From contig JAVHZZ010000012.1 in the NCBI GenBank assembly GCA_036250195.1, forward strand, positions 90,600,591 to 90,664,590: a stretch of 64,000 bases of DNA, given 5' to 3'. The notes under the pieces are model-generated. The model did not search any database, had not been told where the DNA came from, and saw only the letters and a list, made by a program, of their open reading frames with translations. The position numbers and the translations under genes were made by a program. Shown piece after piece: positions 14,035 to 25,925 of the stretch. How positions within the stretch are numbered: the stretch's first letter is position 1; the number at the start of each line of letters is the position of its first letter. The DNA comes from Mixophyes australis. Taxonomy: Eukaryota > Chordata > Amphibia > Anura > Limnodynastidae.

Positions 14035-15977
14035 CAGGGCCGGATTTACCGCTAGGCAACCTAGGCACCTGCCTAGGGCCCAGCGGTACTAGGGGGGCCC
14101 TCCCCCGACATCCGTCCCTGTAATTAAGTTCCGTTCTATTCTTGGATAGAACATCACTGCCGATAATATGATTAAGAGCTGAACCACATGCGGCAGATAA
14201 CTCGCCTGCCCCGGCTGCAGCCTCTGTAAGGGGAGGTTCCAGCCTCCGGTCACATGACAGTGTGTGTTTAATTGAGACAGAAAGCACATGTAGCCGGCAG
14301 GCAGCCGAGGCAGGATGTTCTGCTGATAATCGCTAAGGGTCGGCTGACCACATCTCACATGAATCCTTTCTGTGAGTGTCTTAATAGAGGGGGGCTGGTA
14401 GTGTGTGGGAAGGACAAATATACAAGACAGAAAACATCAGTTACTTAAATCAAGGCAAAAGAACTTCAAAGCCCATAATGCTCTACACGGCAACAGAGTG
14501 CTAAGCATCATGGGAGAAAAACTTTGCCCTAACTCAGGGGTCAGCAATCCCTGGCACTCCGAAGCAGCTTTCACTTTCACTCTCAGGAGAAGATCGCAGA
14601 GCAGCATTTCATCCCGGGTCCCGTTGCTAAGCTGACAAATTGTGTGAGAGGTGAGTCACAAACAGAGCTGGTTAATGTGATGTAATATTAGGGGCACTTG
14701 TGTGAGCATAATGGGTATTGGGGACACTTATGTGGGGCATATTGTGTATTGGGGCAGTAATGTGGGGCATAATGTGATTTGGGAGCACTTATGTGTTGCA
14801 CAATGTTATTTGGGAGTACTTAGATGTGGCATAATATGATATGGGGGCACTTATGGGTGGCATAATGTGATTTTGGGGCACTTAGATGTGGCATATGTTT
14901 TGGGGGCACTTAGATGTGGCATAATTTGAACTAGGGCACTACTGTATCAATGTTTATTTGTTATTCATTATTTTTATTCATTACTACTATCATGATATTA
15001 GCATAATAAAATGTAATTGTATATGTGTGTGTGTGTATAATATATATATATATATATACACATACAGTGCTCGAAGTGGGACGTATACGGCGGTGTGTCA
15101 TACCGCCATTTTTCCCACTGATGTGATTTACTGGTTGGTATCTCTGTGTCTGTATGCTGAATGTATCCTTAAACCCCTACCCTTCTTGTATAACTATGCC
15201 TCCTATTACCTTAGCATCTGTGATTTGCTTCAATCCCTGCACCACCTGGATAAGAAAAGCATTGTGGATATGTCTGAGCTCCGCCCCCCCTGCATTGCTG
15301 CTACCAATCTAATCAAAGGCATTCTTCAGCAGGGGCCTCTGCTCCCCAGGTGTTAATGGGGCTTACCTGGCACCAGGCTTTTTCCCTCCAGATGCGCATT
15401 CTCTTCAGGTCCTCTCCCATCGCGCTACTTGTCTGCTATTACCACCCCTGTGGTGAATGATGTATATGTGATTGTAGGTGCATACAGTCAAGCAGACAAC
15501 CACATGTTTCTGCCGCAAAACCCTGCATTCCACTAACCCATATCCTTCCGCAAGTCCCCTGCCGCACGCCTACTACTACACTGCGTCAAGCCCCCTTTGA
15601 GGCCCATGGTTGTCAGGTAGCTAAGTAATAAAAGATTATCAGGAAGTTATTTTTATTAGTATTTTTGTCATCTCTGGTTATACAGTATGTGTAACAATGT
15701 TTTCTATGCTAATACATCAACCACTATGTTTAATACTTCCCACATGAATGTTAATTTATGAACTGCAAAAAGTTTTCACCTGCAATGCTTATTTATGTAC
15801 CCCAGCTCTGCAGATCCCCCGCATCCTTCTCTATCCTCTACTCTGTCTCATCCTCTTCTCTCTCGTATCATACCTCACCAAAAGTTAATATATGAATATA
15901 TGCTATGGATTGTTTCACAGGGGGGGGGGCAAACTAGTACCTTGCCTAGGGCCCCATGAGGTGTAAATCCGGCTCTG
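14035..15977. mobile_element. Non-autonomous hAT element with 8-bp target duplication
   Basis: The left end is CAGGGCCGGATTTACC and the right end, reverse-complemented, is CAGAGCCGGATTTACACC; just inside lie related CCTAGGCACCTGCCTAGGGC and CCTTGCCTAGGGCCC tracts. The element is flanked by a perfect 8-bp duplication TATACATC (14027-14034 and 15978-15985). Eight-base duplications with CAG-type ends are the mark of the hAT superfamily. The 1943-bp interior has no transposase frame; it carries a tandem block at 14691-14945 and a TG/TA microsatellite at about 15021-15064. It must have been moved by an enzyme supplied elsewhere. Confidence 0.88.
14691..14945. repeat. About 30-bp tandem repeat inside the hAT element
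   Basis: Roughly eight diverged copies of a unit containing GGGGCACTTATGTG and TGTGGCATAATGTG. The reverse complement of the array at 22080-22400 is a relative of this unit. Confidence 0.75.
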
Positions 15978-15985
15978 TATACATC

Positions 15986-16489
15986 AGAAACAGGCATTTC
16001 CTATAGCAAGGTTAAACAGAAAACCCAATTTTTCTACCCTGGTTTCAGAGATAACGACTTCCTATCTTACACTAACAAAAATAAGTGCCTATGCAATTAT
16101 ATAAATATGCGCCCTGCGCTATTTCCTTTAAATAAATTTTTGCCAAAAGTTATTTAATAGTGATCCAGTCACACTTACTTACAATTATTCTCTAAATGTA
16201 ATGATCTCTAGCAATAATACATTCTAAAGTCAATATATATATCCACTAACGTAACATGTTATACATCAATATATACATATTTATCAGTAAAGCACTGCAA
16301 GTCTGCAATCTAGTCTGTCTTTATCCCGGCGGAAAATGACTTGAAGAAATTACGCATGTACCCACTTTCCTCCTTGTCTTGTCCTATTACACAGGCCTGC
16401 AGTGAGTCAACTCTCCTCTTTACTTCCCTGTAACAAATGTCACTACTCTCAGGTAAATTCTGTTGTTTAGTGCAGATGTTCACAATATA
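15986..16489. other. No gene seen
   Basis: AT-rich sequence continuing the stretch interrupted by the hAT element. It has no frame, repeat unit or terminal structure that could be recognised. It ends at a TA that served as the target of the Tc1-like element. Confidence 0.5.
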
Positions 16490-17707
16490 CAGCGAGTGAA
16501 ATAAGTATTGAACACATCAACAATTTTCTCAGGAAATATGTATTTAATGGGGCTATTGTAATGAAATTTACACTAAATGTCAGCAACAACCCTTGTAATC
16601 CACACATGCAAATAAGTCAAACCATAGATGTCCATAAATTAAGTTTTGTGTAATAATGTGAAATGACACAGGGAAAAGTATTGAACGCATGAAGAAAGGG
16701 AGGTGCAAAAAGGCCTGGGAAGCCAAGACACCAGCTGACATCTATCTATCAGTAATTAGAAAGCAATCTTGCCAGCTGGCTCAGCCACAACTGATGGCCT
16801 ATAAAAAGGTGTCTCATTACGAAGGTGTCAACGCAAGAAACATCTCATGATGGGTAAAAGCAAAGAGCTCTCTCAAGACCTTCGCTACCTTATTGTTGCA
16901 AAACATACTGATTGCATTGGTTACAGAAGGATCTCTAAACTGCTGAATGTTCCAGTGAGCACTGTTGGGGCCATAATCCGGAAGTGGAAAGAACATCATT
17001 TCACCATAAACCGGCCACAACCAGGTGCACCTCGCAAGATTTCTGACAGAGGAGTGAAAAAAATTATCAGACGAGTTGTCCAAGACCCAAGGACCACTTG
17101 TGGAGAGCTTCAGAAATATCTGGAATTAGCAGGTATAATTGTTTCAAAGAAAACAATAAGTAACACACTCAACCGCCATGGCCTGTATGCACGCTCACCA
17201 GGCAAGTCTCCTTTGCTGAAGAAAAAACATGTTGAAGCTCATTTAAAGTTTGCTGCACAACATTTGGACAAGTCTGCGAAATAGTATGGTCAGATGAGAG
17301 CAAGATTGAACTCTTTCAATGCTATAATACACATCATGCTTAGAGGAGAAATGGCCCAGCCAATCACCTGACTTGAATCCAATGGAAAGAACTAAAGATC
17401 AGAGTTCATAGAAGAAGCCCACAGAACCGTCATGATGCGAAGACTATTTGCATTGAAAAATGGGGCAAAATCACACATGAGCAATGCATGCGACTAGTTT
17501 CTCCATACAGGAGGTGTCTGGGAGCTGTCATTACCAACAAAGGCTTTTGTACAAAGAATTAAATAAATTTCATGAAACGTGTTCAATACTTTTTCCCTGT
17601 GTCCTTTCACATTATTACACACAACTTAAATAATGGACATCTATGGTTTGATTTCTTTGCATGTGTGGATTGCTGACATTTGGTGTAAATTTCATTACAA
17701 TAGCCAA
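16490..17707 (+). mobile_element. Tc1-like transposon, right end truncated
   Basis: The element starts next to TA with CAGCGAGTGAAATAAGTATT. About 200 bp of the left end return inverted at 17575-17707: for instance TGACACAGGGAAAAGTATTG at about 16664 matches the complement of the stretch around 17583, and the CATTTGGTGTAAATTTCATT stretch at about 17679 matches the left arm. The right arm stops at CAATAGCC and lacks the outermost about 65 bases, so no right terminus is present. The transposase inside is broken. This is a dead copy. Confidence 0.85.
16847..17284 (+). pseudogene. Tc1-like transposase, N-terminal part only
   Basis: A 145-codon frame starts at the first of two adjacent ATGs (MMGKSKELSQDLR). 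It covers the paired helix-turn-helix DNA-binding region of Tc1 transposases: RRISKLLNVPVSTVGAIIRK is the first recognition helix, the middle GAPRKISDRG is the linker with its GRPR-like basic patch, and TISNTLNRHGLYAR closes the second helix-turn-helix. A TAG stop follows directly. Downstream, pieces of the catalytic domain are visible (WSDES around 17290, DLNPME around 17371) but separated by a large deletion and shifts, so the DDE triad is incomplete. A full family member has about 340 residues. It cannot transpose itself. Confidence 0.85.
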
Positions 17708-17884
17708 AGTTTGATCAATCTCTGACATTAGTGCACATGTGCGAGCCATCATGTCCACCAGCTCTACATACAACTATACATTTTGATAAACAATGCACAC
17801 TTACATAAATAACTTAAAATACCAAATAAACTAAACACTTTCCAGTTCACATAATGATCATCACTAATATTGAAGGTAGCAATT

Positions 17885-20479
17885 CTAATGGGATCCTTGA
17901 CCCTGCTTCTCCTTTCTAAGTTTGTCAATATCCAGATTATAATTTGTTACTTTTAGTTGTACACAGGCTTCTGAGTGATCCGTTGTCAATCGGCTTCGAT
18001 ATCGATTCAACAAACTTTTCATGTGAGAAAAGATTGCTTCACATGTGTATATTGAACCAAATGCTGAAAGCATTGCTAGAGCTATTTTCTTGGGGCAACT
18101 AAATTATTCTGGGAGAGAACCCAGCATTTTAAGATAGCAGCACCTCGATTTTCACAGTTCCCTTCAAGGTTTTTTCTTAACTCTAGAAATTTAGTCATCC
18201 ATAAATCTGAACTTTTCAATTCCATCAACTGCATCTCGAAACCGTCAGGACCCATCCAGTCAAAAATGTTCAAATCCAACAGGTTTACATAAAAAACATC
18301 AGATTTTATCAAAAATGAAAACAAAGGTCCATATTTTTTGAAACCTTGACATCTTCCTAAAAACTCCTTTATCAAACCATCCATATAGTTCCGCATTTTA
18401 CTAACCATCATCTTGGAAGGGGTTGATAATTGTTTGACGTTGGGGAAGTAATGATAGGTCTCTCAGCAAATGTCACATAAGAATACCTTCAGTTTTTCAG
18501 TAAATGTCTTCCAACTGTCACACGCCAGCTCCCCGCGGTGTCTCCCGGGAGCCGGCATGCGCTCCCTCTGCTCTCCTGCTCCCTCCCCGCCAGCCTGTTT
18601 TAGCTGTCTGGCCGCAGCTACTGTCCTGATCCTCTCCACTGCTGTCTGTCTCGCCGGCTGTCAGCGGTTCTGCGCATGCGCAGAACCACCAATCCTTTTC
18701 TCTCCTTTTGATGCCCCCTATTGACTGCCCTGAATGAACCAGCCTATATCTTGTCCTTCTGTCCTAAGCTCTGGGCTGGTTCTTTCAGTCAGTTCCTGAA
18801 TACTTTCCTGGAAACAGCTCCTGTGCTATCTCATTCCTGGTTCCTGTGTGTTCCAGACTCTGTACCCCAATGTTCCTGCTCCTCCGGGCTTCTTCGCTGC
18901 AGACGTTCCCTACTAACCATTTACAAGTGACAACGGTGCAGAACATTCCTTCCAAACCAGTTCCAAGTGGAAACGCTGCATTATCACTCCCTAGTGGTAA
19001 TTTCACAGGTCATCACTAAATTCCAGTTGTCAGTAGTAACGGCTACAAATCTCCTGTGGCTCTACATCTTCTATACTACCGGTCAAATCTTACGCTTATT
19101 CTCTTGTGGTTTGTTGGGAACTTCCCTAGGGGGTCGCGACCTGCAAGTGGAAGCTGGAGAGTCCCGGGAATCACTGGCGAACACCTTTCACTTGTTAGAA
19201 TCCGCGCCCCTAGCTGAAGTCACGCTAATCCCGGCTGAACTACCAGGATCCAGCTGTCCCTCGTTGGAATCATGACACCAACACTCATACAGATCGAGAA
19301 CTGTTTGTCCTTCACCTTGAAGACGAAGATTCAGATCATTTAGTTGAGAAGTGATGTCAGTTATAAACATGAGCTTACATAACCATTCACTGTCCGTCAG
19401 CTCATTGAAATTCTGATCTTTCTCAATCAAAAAAGTTTTAATCTCTTCAATGCAGCCAACAAATCTATTTAAGACTTTTCCTCGACTCAGCCACCTAACA
19501 TTGCTGTGATGCAGTATATCTTCGTAAGCATTATCAAATTCTTCCAACAGAAATTCAAACTGCTTATGTGTTAAAGAAGATCGAGCAACGATGAAATTGA
19601 CAATTTTGACAACTGTATCCAATACACTGTTAACGTCAGAATTTTATATTTTGGCACAAAGACTCTCTTGATGAATCATGCAGTGAAATTTTACTGATCT
19701 TCAAGGAGCTTAACAAATTCTTTGTTTTTTCCAACCATAGCCGAAGCACCATCAGTAACACAGAATATTTTTTTTAGGTCGATTCCTTTTTCTTCAAAAA
19801 AGTTTATAAAGGCAGATGCAATATCTTCACCTTTAGTAGTACCTTGAAGTGGCTTCAGTGTACACAGTTCTTCATAGATATTGTCATTGTCACAGTGCTG
19901 AGCAAGAATAGCTAAACGAGCTATGTCATTAACATCCACACTCATTAAGAACAACACTGAACACTGATGTTTCCTTAAGTGCAGGTTCTTGTTTGAATTG
20001 AATGTTTTCTGCCATTTCGGTGACACATCTCTCAATTGTCCTTCCAGATGAAGGGATATCTTTTACTCTTGATAATATTGTGTCTTTGCTTGACAAATCA
20101 CTGAAAATGTATGAGACCTTGATAAATGCCTCGTTAATATACTCTCCATCAGTAAACAGCTTCCACGTTTTTGCAATACACTGTGTATTTTTGTAACTGC
20201 TGTCAGTTGCTTGGTTTTTTGTATCAGTCAATCGATTGAAAGCATTACTTTGCTTTCTATATCCAGATACAGCTTTACTGATGGCTTCCATTCAGTCATC
20301 ACGGTTAGGATACCTAACCTCGTGTTTTGTTTGGAAATGTCTCTGGACACTTGATGTACGACACACAACGCTTTTACAACAGAGCGCACGAACTGCTCGA
20401 ATTTTTTGCTGAATGAATCCATAGTCATCAGTCCAAGAGCTTTGAAAAGCACGAACTTCAGTTTTTTAGGACAAGACAT
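17885..20479 (-). pseudogene. Decayed BED-type hAT transposase (ZBED5/SCAND3-like lineage)
   Basis: Read from 20479 downwards. A degraded BED finger comes first (ALCVVHQVS at about 20370; in another frame VQRHFQTKHE, giving the two His ligands). Then follow KTWKLFTDGEYINEAF and SSGRTIERCVTEMAENI (helical region), a shift near 19945, CVTDGASAMVGKN (second catalytic Asp, about 19740), SNVRWLSRGKVLNRFV (19490) and TSQLNDLNLRLQGE (19325). After the inserted LTR the tail continues with a dimerisation-type block YTCEAIFSHMKSLLNRYRS (about 18010). The motif order is that of hAT transposases of the Charlie group, which gave rise to several host genes. At least two frameshifts, several stops and a 762-bp LTR insertion show that it is dead. 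The ends of the element were not found. Confidence 0.8.
18516..19277 (+). mobile_element. Solo LTR inserted in the hAT transposase
   Basis: Begins TGTCACACGCC and ends GGAATCATGACA, with a perfect 5-bp duplication CCAAC on both sides (18511-18515 and 19278-19282). TG...CA ends with a 5-bp duplication and no internal genes define a solo LTR. A 20-bp perfect palindrome GTTCTGCGCATGCGCAGAAC (18667-18686) contains an NRF-1-type core. It is followed by ACCAATCC and, about 50 bp on, a TATATC box, so transcription probably runs on the plus strand. It splits the transposase between the LRLQGE region and the tail, so it is younger than that element. Confidence 0.88.
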
Positions 20480-20661
20480 CTTATTTCAAGTTTTAGAACA
20501 GGAGGACTGCTGGATACATATGCAGGCAGAGTGGAGTGAGTGTAGCCTTCAATTTGATGTGACTATATGCCCCTTGATGTTGCAACTTGCTTGGGATCCT
20601 GACAAGGCAGACACAGGGCACTGGGAATCTCTGCTGGGCTCTTCCTCAGCACATCTATCAG

Positions 20662-21514
20662 TGTCACGAATCACCCTACAAGTTGAGTTATCAGAAGCTG
20701 TTGTTGACGAGAGCTTCACCTATAGGAACCCCCTTTCCCATAGAACCAGGTATGTTTGCCAGTACTCGGTTGTTCCCAGGACTTATTCTCGAGTAGTGAT
20801 AACTCAACTCTGGTAGGTAGGCACCGCAGAGGACTTGACAGTGGGATGCTGAGCAGAGATACTCCTGTACCAGATTAAGCAGGTACACTGAGTAGCAACA
20901 GAATGCAGTACCAACTGCAACCAGTATAACAGATTGGCAGTGTGGAATAAAGGATGGTGTAGTACCAGCTGTGGCCTGTGAGAGATGGAGCTAGAGAGCA
21001 ACACAGTGACAAGGAAAATGCCGGAGCAAGATAGAGCAGTAAAACTGAACTGGGAAACACTGCTGACACAGGTGAGTCTGATGGAGCGATTAGCGGCTGG
21101 GAGGTGATCAGGCAAATGCCGAAACCAGTCAGAGGTCAGGGCCACATGCAAACAAGCAAGGTCGGTATCCAGGCAGAGGTCAGGGCCACATGCAAACAAG
21201 CAAGGTCAGAATCCATGCACAGATCAGGGTCACAAGCAAACAAGCAAGGTCGGTATCCAGGCAGAGATCTCAGCGGTATCAATCAGGAAACTGGCAGACT
21301 ACTTACAGACACAAGAGCACGGAGAAAGCAAGCGTGTGAACACTATAACCGGCAAAGGCAGAGTGAAGTTGACAGGTATTTAAACCAGTAGTAGCCAATC
21401 AGGGCAGGTGTCAGATAGAGCTGCAGGTGAGAGGACTTCAGGTGATCACACCCAAGCTGAGAACAACACTGCAGCAGCCAAAAAGAAAACAGCAGTTACC
21501 TGCTGTTCCTAACA
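20662..21514 (-). mobile_element. Solo LTR, 853 bp
   Basis: Begins TGTCACGAATC and ends GTTCCTAACA. The flanks ATCAG (20657-20661) and GTCAG (21515-21519) differ at one base, as expected of an ageing 5-bp duplication. Read on the minus strand it starts TGTTAGGAAC, has an ATTGG box (about 21397-21401) and a TTTAAATA box (about 21375-21382) 20 bp further on, and shares GCCGGTTATAGT with the LTR at 23988. The stretch 21110-21280 holds four copies of an about 45-bp unit with AGGTCAGGGCCACATGC. Confidence 0.75.
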
Positions 21515-22079
21515 GTCAGCAAATATAGACAGGAGCTGCAGTGTACCTATGGAGGTTGGGAGTCGACTCGCTGAAAAGTGGCTTGCACTATTTGTGTCCC
21601 GTTGACATTGCACCCTCTGCAAAGGCAGATGAGAGTTGTCTGAAGGTGAGCTGTGAAAACTTTCAATTGTGGCCTCCGATGGGTTGGTGACATATGTTCC
21701 CCGGAATCCACGCACTTCAGTGGGAATTACAGGAACTCTACACAAATAATAAAAAAAGATCCAGTGGTCTATTCTGCAAAAATAGTTTGAGACTTATTAC
21801 AGAAAAAGCCTTAACGAGATTCCATAGTTTTGTCTCCCATAATTAGCTAAATTACACAATGCACGGATATGAAGGTTATATACTGGTCTCCTGGTAACAT
21901 GGCAAATATCCAATTCAGAGACAGTAACAAGACAGCTCACTGCTGGTTTCATAATCTACATGAGTATCATGACAGGAATAATGCAGCCATTTAGTTGCCA
22001 AGCTTTGCAACAAAACACTATAATATAATGTGCTAATAAAGAAGCTTATGTGGCTTGATTTTTATTTTTTAAAAATTCA
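21515..22079. other. No gene seen
   Basis: About 560 bp of non-repetitive sequence with no supported frame. It follows the solo LTR and precedes the 30-bp tandem array. It could be the upstream part of the same host or transposon sequence that carries the hAT remnant, but no motif shows this. Confidence 0.4.
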
Positions 22080-22400
22080 TTTTATGCCACAGTAATGCCC
22101 CCAATACATTCTATGCCACAGTAATGCCCCCAATACATTTTATGCCACAGTAATGCCCTCAATACATTCTATGCCACAGTAATGCCCCCAATACATTTTA
22201 TGCCACAGTAATGCCCCCAATACATTCTATGCCACAGTAATGCCCCAATACATTTTATGCCACAGTAATGCCCCCAATACATTTTATGCCACAATAATGC
22301 CCCCAATACATTCTATGCCACAGTAATGCCCCCAATACATTCTATGCCACAGTAATGCCCCCAATACATTCTATGCCACAGTAATGCCACCAATTCTCTT
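22080..22400. repeat. 30-bp tandem array
   Basis: About ten copies of a unit containing TATGCCACAGTAATGCCC and CCAATACATT, very uniform. The reverse complement (TGTGGCATA...ATGTATTGGGGGCATTAC) is a relative of the block inside the hAT element at 14691, so both probably derive from the same family of non-autonomous elements in opposite orientation. Confidence 0.9.
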
Positions 22401-22566
22401 TATACCTCACAAAGTGCCTCCAAAAAAAATTAGGATACAGAAAAAATGCCCCTTATGACTGTTATGCCTCACAATTGCATAAAAAATAATTTTAGGCCAA
22501 TAATAAATGAATCAAAAATTATATAATTGTGTACTTACCTCTTCCAGGCGTGATCCAGTCTGCAAT

Positions 22567-22934
22567 CAGGGGCGGGCTTGCCTGGGGGGCAGGGGGGCAG
22601 CGCCCCCCCGGGCTGCTCAGTCAGACCGCTATTAGAGCCGGGGGGTAGGCCGGCCGGCCGCCCCCCCAAATGCAAAATACCACATTTTCCCCAGTGGCCG
22701 CATCTAATGACATGAGATGCGGCCGGCTGTGTGCCCCCCGGGCTTCCCTCTCCCAGCCCGCGCCTGTCCGCAATGGTGCTTGGGAGGTACTGTGCACAGC
22801 TGAACTAAAAGGAATATATTACAGCCGGAGAAGAGCTGAACTGCTGCACTTTCAGCTCTTCTCCTGCTGTCATTTAGGAAGGACAGCGTGCCAGGACGCA
22901 GGGGGCTGCATGCCACCCCCGGCGCCAACCCCTG
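22567..22934. mobile_element. Small GC-rich element with CAGGGG inverted ends
   Basis: Left end CAGGGGCGGGCTTGCC, right end (complement) CAGGGGTTGGCGCC. The interior is CpG-rich with long C and G runs and no coding frame. The ends resemble hAT-type miniature elements, but the flanks TCTGCAAT and ATCTAGAC do not form a clean 8-bp duplication, so the borders or class may be wrong. Confidence 0.4.
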
Positions 22935-23987
22935 ATCTAGACCAATACGGAATATAAAATCAGAAGCTTCATAAATACAGTACAAGCAAAAGTGTCGTGA
23001 TCACAAGAAACCTAAACACAAACAAAACAAGAAAAGCCGTTCCCAGGTAGCACACAGGTTCTGCCAATAACTCTATGTAAGTAGCTGTTATTGGCAGGAC
23101 CTGTGTGTACTAGATGGGGATTTAGCACCGGCCAATCGTAAAGGATTATATCCAGGGACCAGTGGTTAGTGCCCGGATGGCCATACACTGTTTGGTTACT
23201 GCTATTAGTTGTAGCTGACTCATAATTTGTCCCCTCTGGACTCACAAGGACATGCCCACACAAATCAGGTCTCCCGCACAAAAGGACCAAGAGTCACATT
23301 ACTTTAAGTGACCTGCGGCCAATCAGCAAAAGCACCATATGAATAAGTCGCTGACTGCAAATGTCATCAGGTCGAACTGTGCCTGCTCTGTGCGGAGGGA
23401 GAAAAATTGTTATAAATGAAATCAACCGAGCCCATCGCGGGAACATGTGAGGGGGGGGGGGGATGGAGGGAATTCCTGCAGTGAAAGAGACCCAGCAACC
23501 CCTGGGAGGAGACTTTATGGTGTGTCTGAGAACCCTCCCAGTGGATCCTATTGGCTAGGAGCTACAGTGGAAACTGTTCTATAAAACAGACCCTTTAATT
23601 TTTTAAACTGCTCTCCCTCAGTATTGGCTGAATGGAAAATGAAACATTTGCATTATATCTCTTAAAAATTGGTTAAACTATTGAAAAGTTATTGGCACCT
23701 GAAAGTAGGGGGGTGTAAATTACACATTTTAAAAAAATGTATTGTTTTTTTCCCATCCTGCCCCTAGCATTACCTAGTCATTAAAGTGTTTAGCAGTGCT
23801 CCTCACAGTAAATGTGTCAGGATCAGTGTGGAAAATACACACAGCCTCGATCCCAGACTTTTCTTTCTGCTACTCTGTTGCTAAGGTAACCTCGAGCAGC
23901 TGGGTGATCACCGCAGTGAGATTACATAATTCACAATGCAGCAAATCAATACAGAGGGGGATCTCATTCCAGCAGTAACCTTACAAT
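22935..23987. other. No gene; one strong hairpin and a G run
   Basis: About 1 kb without a supported frame. It contains the hairpin described separately (23051-23107), a run of twelve or more G at about 23450-23461, and AT-rich sequence. No terminal repeats recognised. Confidence 0.45.
23051..23107. other. Near-perfect hairpin, 21-bp arms
   Basis: The arms are CACACAGGTTCTGCCAATAA plus C, and the complementary GTTATTGGCAGGACCTGTGT plus G, with one mismatch (G-T in RNA) and a 15-nt loop. Imperfect pairing continues a further about 10 bp outward (CCCAGGTAG against TACTAGATGGGG). The size and shape are compatible with a small-RNA precursor or with the core of a foldback element; sequence alone does not decide. 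Confidence 0.6.
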
Positions 23988-24751
23988 TGTTAGGAACCAC
24001 TCCAGCCGGCACGACACAACCCGGAATCTACTCTGCCAGTCAGGTGTTCACTGGAGCCCCTGATGGTGGGGACAGACTGGGCTGCAGACTGACAGAGGGT
24101 CGTGAAGTGTGTACCGCCTGGGGAGAACCCAAGCAAGCGGAGTGGAATCCAAGCAGAGGTCAGGGGCCGGCAGCAGACAACAGTACCAGTATACAAGCTG
24201 AGGTCAAAGGGTCACGAGCAGACAGGGAGGTCGGTATTCAAGCCAGAGGTCAGGGTCACGAGATACACAAGCAAAGTCCAAATCCAGGCCAAGGGTCATA
24301 CACTGGTAAACAACAGCAAGTCCAATAGACAGGAACAAGGCAGAGAGCAGGTACAGCAGACTGGATACAGAGACTATAACCGGCAATGAGGCAGCAGACC
24401 TCATTGCCTTAAATACAGCCCACAACCAATCAGAACCTGCCCCTAGACATAGCCACACTTGCAGGCTAATTACCAGCACCTAGCAAGACCAATCAGGGTT
24501 TAGCCCTGAAATCCACACTTGCAGGCTAATGCCTGCTAATTCAGCCACAGGCTGAATCTGACTGATTGTCCCTAGGGCGCATGCGCGCCTGGCTGCCGGG
24601 ACGCGGCGCTGAGGAGGCGTCCGACCGTTGCCTTGGCAACGGTCGGGAGTTGGAGGGAAGTGACGTCCCGGTCGTCATGGTGACGGCCGGGACGTTGGGA
24701 CCGACAGGAAGCGAGCCGCGGCGGCTGTGAGTACCGCCGCGGCTCGTGACA
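23988..24751 (-). mobile_element. Solo LTR, 764 bp
   Basis: Begins TGTTAGGAACCACTCC and ends CGGCTCGTGACA. The flanks ACAAT (23983-23987) and ACGAT (24752-24756) differ at one base. Read on the minus strand: a CpG-rich start with several hairpins, GCGCATGCGC (24577-24586), ATTGG boxes (about 24490 and 24428), then a TATTTAAGG box (about 24407), and then GCCGGTTATAGT shared with the LTR at 20662. On plus the distal half repeats an about 45-bp unit with AGGTCAGGGTCACGAG. No internal genes. Confidence 0.78.
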
Positions 24752-24756
24752 ACGAT

Positions 24757-25925
24757 ATAGTACCTTATAGTAAAGGGAGTCCTATCTCTCATGCCATTAA
24801 TAGCTCCAGCCATGCTGTGTAGCCTGCTTTTGTGTTATGACTCACTGTGATCAATGCTTGGATATTAACCCTGTCTGTTTGCTGCCTGCCCTGACCACTG
24901 CCTGGACACTGACCTAGTCTGTTAGCTGCCTGCACTGACCTCAGCCTAGATTCTGAACATGTTTGCTACATGATTCTTTTGGCTATATATTACGTTTTAG
25001 GGGAGGGTGGACCCTATTTTTGTGTAAATAGCGGCAGCTGTTCCATTTGTGCGAGGATAGTTTTTTTCATTCTGCTTGCCTATAGATTCTGAACATGTCT
25101 GTTTGCTGCCTGCCCTGACCACTGCCTGGACACTGACCTAGTCTGTTAGCTGCCTGCGCTGACCTCAGCCTAGATTTTGAACGTCTCTGTCTGCTGTCTG
25201 TCCTGACACTGCTTGGACATTCATCTAGCTGCTTGCTGTCCCTTCCTGGTCCCACTATTCTAAATCTGGAAGAACTAGATATTTAGTAGCTCCACACATC
25301 CTGCTGACCACCTTGGTGAGTTCTGTTCATTGCTATCTGTTCAATTTCTCACCTCAATACACTCCTGTCTGATACTTCAGCCTCTAATATTATCTTACAC
25401 TAACATCAGTATTGGTAAGTTCCTACTACAAAGTGTTAACACCTGGCAGCAACTGAGTACCAGCATATCATGCTCTATAGGAAAGGGGGCTGCTATAGGT
25501 GAAAGCCATGTATAGACAGATCAAGGAGACTTATCCTGGTTTCTGATGCTTGGAATCACAAAATGTAGGATAAAACACTTGTTGATCATGTCAAAAAATT
25601 ACTGCTGACCTAACAATAATGCAAGTTTAGGGATTATCAGCCTTGGGGTAGTTTATTGGAGCAGAGACATGAAATAAACTCCACAAGTGAGCATTGCTAA
25701 CAGTTTATGTTTGGATTAACTGCCTCGGAAAGATTTTTTCTATCTCAATCTAAGACTAAATTTTAGCAGAATGTTACCTACCTATGAATTGTTCTAATTA
25801 CTTTGGTCAGATGATTCCTATTTATGTGCTTATCTTTAAATAGTTGCAATATAAAATATTATTTAAAGGTAATTAAGCAATACTTTACTCATTTGCATAA
25901 CTGAGTAATACATTTGTTCTTGCAG
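24757..25925. other. No gene; LTR-related debris upstream of the SRCR exon
   Basis: Two similar blocks (about 24870-24960 and 25085-25185) share CTGTTTGCTGCCTGCCCTGA and CTGACCTCAGCCTAGATT and are separated by about 115 bp of other sequence. At 25470-25510 TATAGGAAAGGGGGCTGC resembles the complement of the 3' part of the LTR at 20662, so this is probably a decayed relative. From about 25520 the sequence is plain intron leading to a polypyrimidine/AG acceptor at 25915-25925. No signal-peptide exon was found. Confidence 0.4.

Noticed and set aside
14958..15356. 132-codon frame with Tyr/Ile-rich start
   Set aside because: It begins in a TA/TG microsatellite and lies within the non-autonomous hAT element; no domain is visible.
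20406..20816. Plus-strand frame of 136 codons across the hAT remnant and LTR
   Set aside because: It crosses the border of a solo LTR and is opposite a recognisable transposase; chance frame.
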